64,000 nt of DNA, taken from the NCBI GenBank assembly GCA_907165275.2, contig OU015672.1, forward strand, positions 4,570,501-4,634,500. Direction: 5' to 3'. This DNA comes from Zygaena filipendulae (taxonomy: Eukaryota; Arthropoda; Insecta; Lepidoptera; Zygaenidae). Shown one piece after another: positions 1 through 12,600 of the stretch (its first letter is position 1; every line of letters begins with the position of its first letter). The notes below the pieces were generated by a model that ran no database searches, was not told the DNA's origin, and was given only the letters and a program-made list of their open reading frames with translations. The translations under genes and the position numbers were made by a program.

Positions 1-137
1 TGTGAGTTTGTGACGTTGTAGGGATCTATTGATCTCTGGATCTATTAAACCGATTTTTAAATTCTTTTACTTATAGGAAGCTACCTTAGAACGGGAACTC
101 CGAAATTACCGCGGGTGAAACCGCGGGGACAACTAGT
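1..137 (-). repeat. SINE-like repeat, reverse copy
   Basis: Reads GGGAACTCCGAAATTACC, then GCGGGTGAAACCGCGGGG and ACTAGT, the reverse complement of the window's commonest repeat. It ends about 30 bases before the acceptor of the first dopamine-transporter exon at 168. Confidence 0.7.
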
Positions 138-167
138 ATTTCGATAGAACTTTTATTATTTTTACAG

Positions 168-3100
168 TCGCGCTGTCTTAGAAATGCAGCACTCAGAAGG
201 TCTGAACGACTTGGGCTTTCCTAAATGGCAGCTGGTCGGATGCCTGGCCCTCGTTTACATCACACTCTACCTTTCGCTCTTCAAGGGTGTCAAGAGTTCA
301 GGTATGCAACTTGGTTTAGGAGATTCTCAAAAGATTTCAATTTATTTTTTTTCACTCACAATTGATGAGGCGTTCACTACTCGTTTGGTAGCAAGCGACG
401 ATATAATAATCTGGTAGATACACGACTCTAGTTTTGAAGAACTTAAAATTAAGGCACGAAAGAAGTAATTCCAAACCATATGCATAATATGAAAGAAAAA
501 AGACGAAATTTTTAAGCTAAGCCCAATACAATAAAAAAACAAGGCATACATACTAGATGTAGGTAGGATTTTTTTTTCTCGAAACAACTTTTTTCGTGGC
601 GAAAGTAACCATGTTTCCACCACCAGGCAAAGTGGTATGGATGACTGCGACCATGCCATACGTGGTGCTATCGATCTTATTGGCTAGGGGACTGCTGCTG
701 CCGGGAGCAACTAGAGGCATCGCTTATTACTTGCAACCTGAGCTCACGCGTCTTAAAGATACGCAAGTAAGTTTATGCAAGAATTTTTGTTAGGAGGAAT
801 CTCCGAGTAGTTAGACTGCATTATTAGATTGATATAACAATGGATTTTTGTTGTCAATAGTCATTGTAGTCGATCTGACGGAGGCTTTAGTCGTAGCACT
901 GAGGGTGAGGGGTACGGGGTGTGTAATGTCTGTTAGTTTATTCCAGTCGCAAGGGTGCATGGCAACATTTTTCTATAAATATATAGAATTTTAATCCTCT
1001 AGTGGCGTTTTATTCTTTTGCGCCTTTTAAGACTAAAAAGGTGAATGTATACGAGTAAGTCGTGATGCAGTAGATTAATCTTTGTACAGTAGATTTATTT
1101 TATGTCTGGTTAAAACCAGGCTTGTAAATCTTATAGGAAATCTGCACTTGTATAGCAATTCGAAAGGGTGTGTGAAGTAGACACTGTACTTTGACCCATG
1201 TTGTGGAATATCACCCATACAGCCTCAGCATTAGGATAAGCCTGTGTGCAGTGGAGACATTAAAGGGCTTATTATGATGCAATTGACTGTGAACATATTA
1301 TTTACACTCTAGGTGTGGGTAGATGCAGCGGTTCAGATATTCTATTCGGTTGGCGCTGGTTTTGGAGTTCACCTTTCTTATGCGAGCTACAACACATTCC
1401 ATAACAACTGTTATAGGTAAGAGGCATATCTGTCAGTCTATTTCTTTACTAATCGTATACAAATTTATTTTTTTACAACTTATATCTGCCTCCTGTTAAA
1501 CACGTTTGATGATTTTAACAATTTGTCCTCAGAGACTGCCTGATAACTACTCTGGTGAACTGCTTCACGTCATTCTTCTCAGGATTTGTCATCTTCACAT
1601 ATTTAGGCTTCATGTCACACAAGCAAGGTGTTCCCATATCATCTGTGGCGACGGAAGGTATAGTAATCTTTTATCATATGTTTAGTTCTGAGGGTGGACT
1701 TTAGTTTAATTACTACTTTTTTCATATACTTTAATAATGCTCTCATTGTCTGTCTTAATGACGTCCTTATAATCACGAAATTTTGAAATTGGTTTTAACA
1801 AAGCGTCGATCGTGATTTAAGGAGGCCGAATAGAACCCATTGCTCGTAGACCCCCTTGGAACCGTGCCTGATCCTACCAGAGATTAAGGACTAGTTTTTT
1901 CGCATTTAGGTCCTGGTTTGGTATTCCAAGTGTATCCTGAAGCGGTGGCCACTCTACCCGGTGCCAGTCTATGGGCGATGCTGTTTTTCTTCATGCTCAT
2001 CATGCTAGGATTGGATTCTGGGGTGAGAAATCAATCATCAAACATAAGCGTCTGCTGGTCACGCGCCTGGTTGTGTTCCACAATCCCCTGTCATTACGGG
2101 TGCGAGTTATGTGACGTCGATGATGAACCGTACGTTCCAGATGGGCGGTCTGGAGTGCGTGATCACGGGCCTGCTGGATCAAGCGCGCGCGTGCGGCGCT
2201 CACTGGCTGCGTCGTGAGCACTTTACCCTGATCGTCGTCAGCTTCTCTTTCTGCGTTGCCTGCGTCAACGTCACACCGGTACTATATTCTAACTTTTTTT
2301 TTCTTCACAAAGACTGTTGCATACAATGCATTCACAATTCAGCCAGTTTCAAGTTAAATAATGAAAAGTGGGTATCTTGGGAGGTACTCGTGAGATCAAA
2401 ACACGAATCTACAGTTTCCATTAGAGAGTTTCAATGTCAATCTTCCGGCTCCATTTTTAGACCTTCGTTATTTATTAATTATTTATTAATTCTTAATTAT
2501 TCTTGATCAATGGTACGTATACCTACCGTAATATTGCATTAGCATCACCGAACTGGAAAATGTTTTGCTTTTGGTTAAAAGTGCGAAACAACTTACATGT
2601 ATTTCAATTAATTAGCATCATTATGTATAGTTTGGAAATTGTAATCTTCATGGTGCTATAGATTGCAAAATCTTTTTTGGAATTCTCGACAGACACTGAA
2701 GGAATAAACTCGAAACATCATATACCATCATGGTCACATCAAAAACACAACAAAATTATGAAGTGGTGATTATTATTATTTCTTCTTTTTCTTACAGGGC
2801 GGGATTTATATGTTCCATCTGTTGGACACGTACGCTGCCGGCATATCCTTACTTTGCTCAGCGCTCTTCGAAGCTGTGGCTGTCTCGTGGTTTTATGGTT
2901 AGAACACAAAATTTTAGAATTACCTAATAGATATTCAGCTTCTAACCATACATAGGTATATGAAGAGCGAATCAAATCTTTAGAGTTGTAGTTTGTAAGT
3001 TTGTTTGGATGCAATGTTCGAACCAATGAACCGATTTAAAAAATTATCCAACGATAGGACGCTTTCTCTGAGTTCATAACTTGTAAGCAATAAAATATCT

Positions 3101-4790
3101 CAAATTAAAAATAAGAAAGTTGGTACGGAGTGTTTCAACTTCTCATAAAAAAATTCTCACCTATTCTTACTTTACCCCTTGTGATTTTTTTTTCTGAAAT
3201 GACAGTGAAAAACTCTTCATTTGACTTAAGAACTTTTACTTTTACCAAGATTTCGGACTTTTCCAGAAGAGTTACCTATATTTCCGAGTTTTTCCGACTT
3301 TCATAAGACTTTTTCAGACTTTGTACGAGAATATTATATTTCAGGAACTATTATTCATCCTTATTAAAAGTTTTTCACAGTCATTTCAGAGAAAAAATTC
3401 TACAAGGGACGAGTTATTTAGTCGTTTTAAGATATATTAACAAATATGATCATTTATTTTAATTGATCCAGGTTTGAAGAGGTTTTCGGATGACGTGGAA
3501 GAGATGCTCGGCTTCCGGCCAGGAATTTACTGGAGGATATGCTGGAAATTCGTCAGTCCCATTTTCATTATTGTAAGTCAGCCTCATTTTCACCATCATC
3601 ATGGTTATTGTCATCGTCATCGATAGAAAGATCTACCGCCAACTCCGTGCCTCCCCGCGCCACGCCACAACGTAGCGGCGAGTCTAGACGTGATAGCGGC
3701 GTGGGCTGTCGCTGCTGTATGTGTATCGTACACTATCAAACTTGAATGTTGAACTCTCCCCGCCGCAAGCCCTACGCCGCACGCGCCTGCACATGTGCCC
3801 AAAAGCCGCTCGCCTACAGTAGTGGTGAGATGTTGAATCGGTTTGCTTGTATGGAGAATTCCAGGCACAGAATAGAAAATAACAGTTAGAAGGGACATTA
3901 ACTTAGTTTAGTATGAAAACAGATGAAAACCAGTATCGCTGCACACAGAACTTTCTCCTTTGCAACGGAAGCGCGCCTGCCCCGCCTACATGTCCTCTCT
4001 AGTTAATTTATTTGGTAATTTATTTGGTAATTTATTTGTTAATTTATTTATAGTTACAGGTATGTTTCTACAGTCTAATAGGTACTATGAATTTTTCTAG
4101 GGCGTAGTGGTGTTCGGTTTACTGTACCAGCAACCGCTCCAGTACCAACATTACACGTACCCACCGTGGGCCGTAGTGCTCGGCTGGGGCCTCGCGTGCT
4201 CCTCCATCCTCATGATACCGGTCGTCGCGCTCTACAAGCTGCTCTCCACGCCGGGCACATGCAGACAGGTTACCCCTTAGAATGTTTAAGCAAAAGGAGC
4301 TATGCTAGGAGTTAAACAGAATGTTTATCGAATCCAAAATCAAAACGAAATGTATTCGTTCTCCTAAGTTCTGTATCTACGTTATTGGGATAGGGAACTG
4401 CCCTTTAACAAACTATTTTTTTCTCGCCGGGTCGAAAGTTTGAACTTTCGTCCCACTGACCAAAGAGAAAATGTTTCGTTTTTTTCCCGGATCAGCGGGA
4501 TGAAAGACGTCAGGCAAAAAAGGTAATAAAAAACATCGCGTTCAAGTCCCGCGTAATTTACATAATATAATGTGCTCAAAACGCGAAAATCTAAAAACTT
4601 TAATACTTTGGAGTTGTTCCTGTTCCTGCCGAAACTCACGCAGGTGAAACCGTGGGGCACAGCTAGTTAAAAATAAATGATAATCTTTCAGCGCGTAGCA
4701 TGCTGCATATCCCCGGAGTCGGAACACGAAGCGATCCGGGGCGGCGCGCCGGTCACGCGCTTCACGTGGAAACACTGGCTCTATGTATAA
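168..4790 (+). CDS. DAT: Sodium-dependent dopamine transporter, 3' eleven exons
   Basis: Plasma-membrane Na+/Cl- symporter of the SLC6 family that clears dopamine from synapses. Eleven exons join in phase: 168-301, 627-766, 1313-1416, 1533-1657, 1910-2022, 2141-2278, 2798-2897, 3472-3572, 4101-4268 and 4692-4790 (TAA), each with GT/AG borders; the gene enters from the left, so TM1-3 are missing (ten listed here plus the upstream part). Seen in order: [85 protein letters not shown] (Asp and Ser of the family's Na2 site kept), [16 protein letters not shown], and the C-terminus FTWKHWLYV. That HWLxV tail and the flanking blocks fit the DAT/NET branch better than GABA or serotonin transporters. 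Poly(A) signals AATAAA at 5408 and 5573. The exon at 2141 starts exactly on the MGG of the DSG/MGG junction. Confidence 0.93.
3176..3409. mobile_element. MITE with about 45-bp terminal inverted repeats, in a DAT intron
   Basis: The left end runs CCCTTGTGA, then CTGAAATGAC, then GTGAAAAACT. The right end is its reverse complement (AGTTTTTCAC, GTCATTTCAG, ACAAGGG). The body has repeated TTTTTCCGACTTT-like blocks. It has no coding capacity. Related interior sequence occurs at 7806-7895 and 8256-8335. Confidence 0.7.
4621..4668 (-). repeat. SINE-like repeat fragment, reverse
   Basis: Contains GCAGGTGAAACCGTGGGG and CACAGCTAGT. It ends 23 bases before the acceptor of the last dopamine-transporter exon at 4692. 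Confidence 0.6.
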
Positions 4791-6767
4791 ACTGATGGGG
4801 CACGCGTCAGCTTCGCGAACATCCAACGTGCGGGTAAATGCCCGTTGAAGAAAACAGAAGAGAACTGTTATTTATGATCACTCAAAGAGAAACAAAAGGT
4901 GTTAGAGGTTACGAGAGGGAATATTACTAATATTACACTTACCTTAATTGGTCCTGCCTTCGAACTGCCAGAAGAAACAAGTCTCACATCCATAGATATC
5001 ATCACCTTACGACAAAAACATTTGGTCCGTTTACGAGTCTGAAAACGATTAGCAAATCGTTCTCAGACTCTCCCGTATTAGTAATTAGATACGAAAGAGG
5101 AATTGTTTTTGCTATTTTGTAACCTACCTACGCTTCTTTTGGTGTTTGTTGCCTCATATCATAAAGAGAAAGTACATAGATAGTCCCTCTAACAATTTTT
5201 AAGGACATGATTATAAAATTGAAAACAATGAAAAAAAAAAACAAAAAAAATCCGTACAAAAAATCACACAACCATTGTTTTATGCTGCTAATAATCAAGT
5301 AGATACTTACCAAAATGACTTTAAATGTAGATAACTATGAGTATTCTATGTAGATAATAAATAATTAAGAATAACAACATTTCTAAAAAGTGGATCATTT
5401 ATAGTACAATAAATTTCTATGAACCAAACTCGCAAATATTGTGACAAAATACAATAATTTTGTATCATAATTTGTATATTATCAATAATATCTAATCATA
5501 TAAATAAATGTCTATAAAAATATATATTTATTCCGGGTAATGGTACCTCATAACCTGCTTTTAATAAAGTTTACCAATATTTTTATACATACTTATATTA
5601 TCTATGTTACGACTGAGGCTATACTATGTTTTTAAAATTTTTAAATAATATTTTCATTTTACGGATTTGCTGTGAGATTGTATGTCATTAAGTAAAAAAA
5701 TAAGTAAAAATAGCTATATCTTATAGATGTAAAAAATAAAATTATATCAGGTATGTCAAAGACATCAAACGAAGGTCCTTCGAGCCGGATAAATAACAAT
5801 ACTTTAAAACTGGTCTCATTAGCGAGATGTTCAGGTGGGTAGGGACTTAAAAGAATGATATTTTATAAAGTAAGAAGTACTGCTTTTAAGTTAATCTCCC
5901 TATTATTGCGATTTTTATAAAACTCTAGTTTAAAAAAATGTATTCGTCCAATAATAGTATTGCTATGAATTGCTATGAATATGCGTTTTTAAAATACTTA
6001 CCTATATAATAATAATAATAATAATAATATTGAATGTGTAAAATGTAAGTATCTCTGAATTTAAGTACAATATTGGGGTATTCCTGTAAATATTATAATA
6101 ATCTTAAATTTTATAATAAGTAGGTACGTAATACTATATTCTTTAATTATAAAAGTGTATGTTATAGCAATGTAGTTCTCATACAGGAGAGTTAAAACTA
6201 TTAAGTAGAAGGTGTTGTTTCATCTAGTACCAAATTACGCTCTAGATCTGTTTTCATTTTAGGATATACCTAAATATTCTAAAAATATTTATAACAGTTG
6301 TTTAAAAAATATTTATGTAAAAATAATATAATTAGTTTGCTGTTAGAAGTTTTTACATCAATGGCTGTTAGTTATAAAAATATTATCAAACTAGTAGATT
6401 AATAATAGGTTTTTTGTAAATAAAACACAAAAATATTATCTACTAAGAAGTAGGTACAGAAGTGAAATCTCTTTTCGTCAGAATCGTTTCGGCTAAAAAC
6501 GTTGCAATCAATTTCGACCATATTTCGATTCATACTGCGACCAAAGCCGTTTCACTTCAAAATTTAATTTTGTCAGGTGACTTAGGTAGGTATTGTAAAC
6601 TGTGTTCATATGAATGTACCTAAAGTTTATTAAATGTGTTAGAAACTGTGTACTTCGAATTGATTATTCTCCCTAGTATGCCGCGCCACCCCAATATGCA
6701 ATTTGTGCATCGCACACAGGTACCTACTAGGGGGTGCCGTGGTGCAAATTGGTATAATTATTATAAG

Positions 6768-6952
6768 ACTAGCTGTTCCCCGCGGTTTCACCCGCGGTAA
6801 TTTCGGGGAAAAAGTACCGTATGTCCTTCACTGTAGGGTCTGTAGGTAGGTACTTATCCCTGACAACGTGCATGCACACTATGATGATCGGTTGAGCTGT
6901 TAAGGCGTGAAAGCGTAACAAACAAACAAACTCACTTTCACATTTATAATAA
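6768..6952 (+). repeat. SINE-like repeat, forward copy
   Basis: Starts ACTAGCTGTTCCCCGCGG. It carries TTTCACCCGCGGTAATTTC, then GACAACGTGCATG, GGCGTGAAAGCGTAACAAAC and an end near CATTTATAAT. This is a good reference copy for the family in this window. Confidence 0.75.
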
Positions 6953-7190
6953 AGAAAGAAGAAAGAAAGAAAATACATTTATTTCAGCACAACACACAAG
7001 AAAAAGAAACAAACATCAACATTGCGTAAACTAAAGAAACATAGATAATATCTCTCGCATGCTCTGCCGAAAGGGTCACCAACTCAGCATTAGCTAGGTG
7101 CGGGAACACCTAGCGCTGGTTTTCAGTTGGCAGCCCGCTGTCGCGCACGGACGGGGGTAACAAAAGACGAGGTATAGAAAAAAATGATAC
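6953..7190 (-). repeat. CR1-type LINE 3' tail, reverse
   Basis: Starts with GAAA-rich simple repeat followed by ATACATTTATTTCAGCACAA, the reverse of an AATAAA-bearing tail. Further in, GGTCACCAACTCAGCATTAG is the reverse of CTAATGCTGAGCTGG in the 3' region of the LINE at 52675-58320. A second copy lies at 19347-19575. Confidence 0.6.
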
Positions 7191-7805
7191 TATACATATA
7201 AATACAAGTACACCAACTAAACATAAAAATATAAAAGATAAATAATATGAAAAAAAAATACAAGTAAATAGTTCTTACTGAAATAAACAATACATAGAAA
7301 GTACTTAAACATTATAAATACTGTAAGAGCTGTAATACATTACTTATAATACAATAATTATAATACAATACTTTTAATACAATGAAACTAAATTAAGAAA
7401 TAAATAGAATAATAAAATAGTATTTTCCAATATTACCACAGAACTAAATAATAGTACAAAAATATAATAAATAAAAAAAGACTGTTAACGACCACCTCGC
7501 CACAACAACACACGCCATTGTGGTTAAGATCTCCGTCTGCATGAAGGTGGGCACTTTTTGTAAACAATATTTTTTTTTTTGTTTTGGGGATAGTACGGAA
7601 GTGTGTGAAGGTGATTTATTTTAAACATTGTACGAGTATAAATATAAGAAACGTAATCAATTTTAAAAATTCAAGATTTATTATAAGTATAATCAAGACG
7701 ATTCCACTTACACCAAGGAAAATATTAGTAATGACTAAAAAACTTTTAATAAAAATGAATAAAGTTCCTGAAATATTAATTCTCTTACGAAGATTGAAAA
7801 CATCC

Positions 7806-8335
7806 TGTCAAGTCTGAGTAACTCGGAAAAAACTCTTGATTCGACTTTTACCAAGATCTAGGACCCACCCTTCCAGAAGAGTTCTGTGTACAAAATATTT
7901 ACTAGCTGTGCCCCGCGGTTTCACCCGCGGTAATTTCGGAGTTCCCGCGGGAATTTCGGGATAAAAAGTACCTTAGTCCTTTTCTGTACCTCTGACAACG
8001 TGCATGCCAAACATCCAAATCCGTTCAGCTGTTTTTGCGTGATTGAGTAACAAACATCCAAACATCTAACTAAACATCCACTTTTTCACATTTATAATAT
8101 TAGGAGGATTTAAGTTTGAGAATACAGGTAAGTTATAACTAAGGTGTTTAATTGTGCGGCTACGTAAAAATTCAATGCCGCGAATGCCAGCGCGCACGAC
8201 TTGACCGGTGGATGCTGCTAGTCAGATGCCAGTGCCTACGCTGATAGATTCGTGAAATGAAGTTTTTCCAATTTTTCCGACTAACACTTTTTCAGACTTC
8301 GTAAAAGAATATAATATTTCAGTTATACAGTTCAC
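7806..8335. repeat. MITE copy split by a SINE-like insertion
   Basis: The flanks 7806-7895 (AACTCTTGATTCGACTTTTA) and 8256-8335 (TTTTTCCGACTAACACTTTT) both resemble the body of the MITE at 3176-3409. Between them lies a SINE-like repeat at 7901-8104 plus about 150 bases of unplaced sequence. Confidence 0.45.
7901..8104 (+). repeat. SINE-like repeat, forward, near complete
   Basis: Begins ACTAGCTGTGCCCCGCGGTT, contains GGAGTTCCCGCGGGAATTTC and GACAACGTGCATGCC, and ends TTTATAATATTAGGA. Confidence 0.78.
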
Positions 8336-9642
8336 ATCAACTAAAACGATTATTTTTTAGATACCGCTTTTGCGCTTGGCACGGCAGAATAGTACCTAGT
8401 AGTAGGTTAAAGCGGTCAACTTGACTTATACCTAGAAGTGCTATCAAGGGCGTCGCCAGCTTATGACGCCTGGTACAGCTCCGTCTACGGTCGAAAGCAT
8501 TAAGCTGAAAACGTGAATACTGTAATGCTGGTGAACGGCTGTCGTAGAAAGAAATGCAATGCACATACACACCATACCTACCTCCTACCTACATATTTTT
8601 ACGTTGTTGGCAAATCCATCGAAATTTCTATGGGCAAATCTAATAATCTGATGTAGATAGTCGTAATGAAAATGGCGGCGATTTTAAAAATGGATGTCAA
8701 AATCTTAATGTTACTCAATACTTTCTACAATATACATTAAACCTTGTGAATTTGTTTACGTTTTGTGGGGGCAACGGCCCCCACTGCCCCCCCTTGACGA
8801 CGCCCTTGAGTACTATAGTACCATATTTTTATGCAAAGTAACGACTGTTTTTGAAGTTATCAACCTCAGAACAATCAACTATACAGCTGTATAACCTAGA
8901 ATCCAGGGTGAATAATCCATTTAAAAAACTTGGATACGTTTCTATTTACGTAAATTAGATATATTATTTTAAGTGTGTATGATTCATATACTTTGATGTA
9001 TTTAAAAATATAGATAAGTATAATAAAATACGACAAAAACTATTTAATGCTCAAACAATTAATTTCGACCTTAAAAGAAATTCTATGCCTATTTACTGTA
9101 GGCAATCCATACATGAACAGAAACGTAACTTCAATTTCAATTTTCAATGGCAGCTGAAATGTCACGTAGTTTCGGATATTTCAGATTTCTTCAAATCGTC
9201 AAAAAATTATTAATTTTCATAAATATTTATATAAATCAGTGCTGCAAATACTTTCACTTGAATCTTAGCTCCATAAAGAATGTCCAATGTGAATCTGCTC
9301 TTTACCTACTGTGAGCTATGTGTTCAAATTTAAGTTATCATCGCTTTTATTATTGGACAATCGATTGAGTTCAACATAATTAAAGTTTTCTGTGTATTCG
9401 TTATCACTATGTCAACATAGTTATGAGATAACCATCGCTAAAAGGTAAGACTGTCAGCATCTTCAACATTTTTCCCATATGTATCGGAATATCTTAAACT
9501 TATTTCAATTACGAATACTGAAATACCTATGCCATGTATTTAAATAAATTTTTCAATAACGGCATAAGTAATTCATACATTTTTATTTAACAAATGTCCT
9601 GATACTATTTTAGAATAACCCACGAATCTTCGTCAGACCACC

Positions 9643-12600
9643 ATGTCCTTGGAGCGTGATTCAGTAAGCATGATGCCTTCATCAGGCGGCGGCGCCCCCA
9701 CGGACCCTCGCTCGCAGCTCTTCCAAGAGATGAGAGAACAGAACTTTGATCTCATCAGATTTGCCTCATATCGTACAGCTTGTAAACTACGCTATGTGCA
9801 AAAGAAGTGTAACTGTAAGACTTTTTAATCAATATTTGATGATGCGCTAAACTTGCAAAAATTTTAACAGCGGATTTTCACAATTTTTCACTTTATTTCA
9901 TTAATTCATTACAACTTGTTCTCCAAATAAATAATTTTAGACTAATTCGACTTCAAAATGTATTTTGTATTATATTTTAGACTAAATAGACTTTTTATTT
10001 TTTTATTTTTATTTTATTAAGAAATCATACAGTGATACAAATGGATATACATAGATATAACACATAGAAATTTACAGAAGTAAGACCAATTACAGAACTT
10101 AAAAATGTAATAATGTAAATTAATTGCAGAATCAAATAATTTTATATTTATATATAGCAGTAGATTTCGCCAAGGTTTAATTAACTAATATACAATTTAT
10201 TCATTTATTCAATTATATTTACTATTTTTTTAATATCTCAATTTTTTTTTTCTAATTTATCTGAAACTTTCACTTCCAGTACATGCGATTGATATTTGGA
10301 ATGTAATTGAAGCATTTAGAGAGAATGCTCTCAATACGTTAGAACCAAATGCTTGTGTCAATGTGACTCGCCTGGAAACACTTGTGTCTTCGCTGTATCA
10401 CAACCTGAATAAGAGACTACCTCCTGCTAATCAGGTGTCTGTGGAGGCATGTTCTGCTCTGCTGTTAAACTGGCTATTGTCCGCATATAGTACGGGGTAA
10501 GCTGTTTGATGAGTTGGTAATTATAATTTGATGCTCCATTTTAAGTGAAATACACTTGAGAAATCTACAAAAACTGGTGTACTGGTGTTTTTTTAATTAT
10601 GAAAGTGGCATGGAAAGGTATAAAAGAGATAATATTGAGATGTTCACTCTTATGAAACTAATTGTTAATTTTTATTTGTAATAATTATAACATCTTAATG
10701 TATCATATTCAGCAAATAAATGAATTAATTAATGAATCATGATATATTAAGGTCTTTCTTTATATGATATCTTCTTTTTCTCTTAATGAGTATTAGAAAT
10801 ATCTGATTTTATCTGACAAAGTATTATCATTTCTATTGCTTATAAAGTAATTTATAAGTTTTTTTAAACCATCCATCTGTATAAGATTTTCATGTGGTTT
10901 GTAACTTTTAATGTAAACAGTTTTGGAACAGGTTTGAAAGCTACAGCACAGATGCTACAGTGTGTCCTATATTATGACAATAAAGATTTTTTTATAACAT
11001 TCGTTATCTCCAATTATTATTATTATTACAGTTTTTATCCCCAAACATACATTTCTTTGGAGAAACCACTTTAATGCGGGTTTTTGTTTTAGAAGTGAAA
11101 ATGTGGGAAAAATCCGAGTATTCTCAATCAAAGTGGCGCTTGCGACGATGTGCGCTGGCAAATTAATGGACAAACTGAGATGTAAGTTTTAAGTGTTGCC
11201 TTGAGTTTAATTGTGAAGTTTTATTTAATTTTTTTATCAAAACTTTCTCTGGCATGTGCCCAACAATTTAGTGAAGTTATATTGCAATAGGGATGGATAA
11301 AGAACAAACTAATTAACTAATTAGTATTTTGTAGCACAAACTACTAGTTAGTGATTTTTCTCTGTGACACCAGTTAAAAATTATCCTGTTATCTTGTATT
11401 ACTCACGGGCATAATATGGCTTGGGATGGCTACCGTACTAGAAGCGAAGAATTTTTCTTCTTATATTTATAACGATGCAGGCGCGGTCTGTAGGGGGGGT
11501 CACAGAGGACATGACAATCCATTTATTTTATAATGTGTGCAATAACATTGTGTATTGTGCAATAAAGTCTAATTTACTTGACATATTTTAATTTTAACCA
11601 CCCCCTCCAAAATTTTAGGCTGCAACTGCGCCTGTAAAGATGTCTTGTAGTGCTCTAGCTCTGCTCTGTCACAAATAATATTGTTACAGATATATTCTCC
11701 CAGCTGTCGGATGGCAACGGCCACCTGCTAATGAAGCGGCTGTCGGACTACTTGCGCGAAGTGCTGGCGCTGCCGGCGGCCGTGTATGAGTCCCCATCGT
11801 TCAGCTACAACGACTCGCTGGCGCTCACCATGTTCAATCAGGTGACCGGCAATTTCGGAGTTCCTGCAAGAATGCCGGAATAACAAATACCTTATGTCAC
11901 TCAGGACTATTGTAGCTTCCTATAAGTGAAAGAAGTTTCAAAATCGGTTCAGTAGATCTAGAGATTACCCACAAAGTCACAAACTCACAATAGGCTATTT
12001 TACTGTTGTTGGAATGTTGATAACCAATAATTACACTCGAAAATATCATGGATTACCATAACATAAGCGAAAAAATCAATGGATTTGTTTAAAAAATACA
12101 AAAGTTATAAACTGTTTAATTCTGACTATGTCTGTCTCTTTCTAAAACTGAATTTTGTATGGCGGTTGTAGGGCGCTACTAATTGAGTGACGTCACTGTA
12201 CTGTAGCGCTTTCCTTGTCTAACTTGAACTTTTAAAGAGACATATCTCTGAAAGTACAAAAGATATTTGTAAAAGAATAATGCTATTATACTACTAATTC
12301 ATACAAGTTTATAAAATAAGAATTAAGAAATAAACACTAAAATTCCCTATTCACAAACTTTGTGTCTGATTTGAATGATTACTTGCTTGTCTGTTACGCT
12401 CTAGCGCATTAACTATTCAAACAATAATATCATGAAATTTTCCATACACACTGTCAGGGGTACAGCCAAGGACTGCTTTTAATCCAGGAATTCCCGCGGG
12501 AACTCCGAAGTTAGCGCGGGTGAAACCGCAGACAACTACTAGTAAACATATAAATCCATTCGCAAACTCCATGAATGACCATTATTTGTCATTTAAATTA

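Larger units (their letters stand above)
4791..9613. other. DAT 3' UTR and intergenic DNA
   Basis: No protein-coding exon seen. AT-rich sequence holds the DAT 3' UTR (AATAAA at 5408 and 5573), a TAA/ATA microsatellite near 6008-6032, two SINE-like repeats, a reverse LINE 3' tail and a split MITE copy. Dystrobrevin begins at its right edge. Confidence 0.6.

Noticed and set aside
3000..3030. tRNA-like TTCGAACC motif
   Set aside because: No matching acceptor stem, D-arm or anticodon arm around it.
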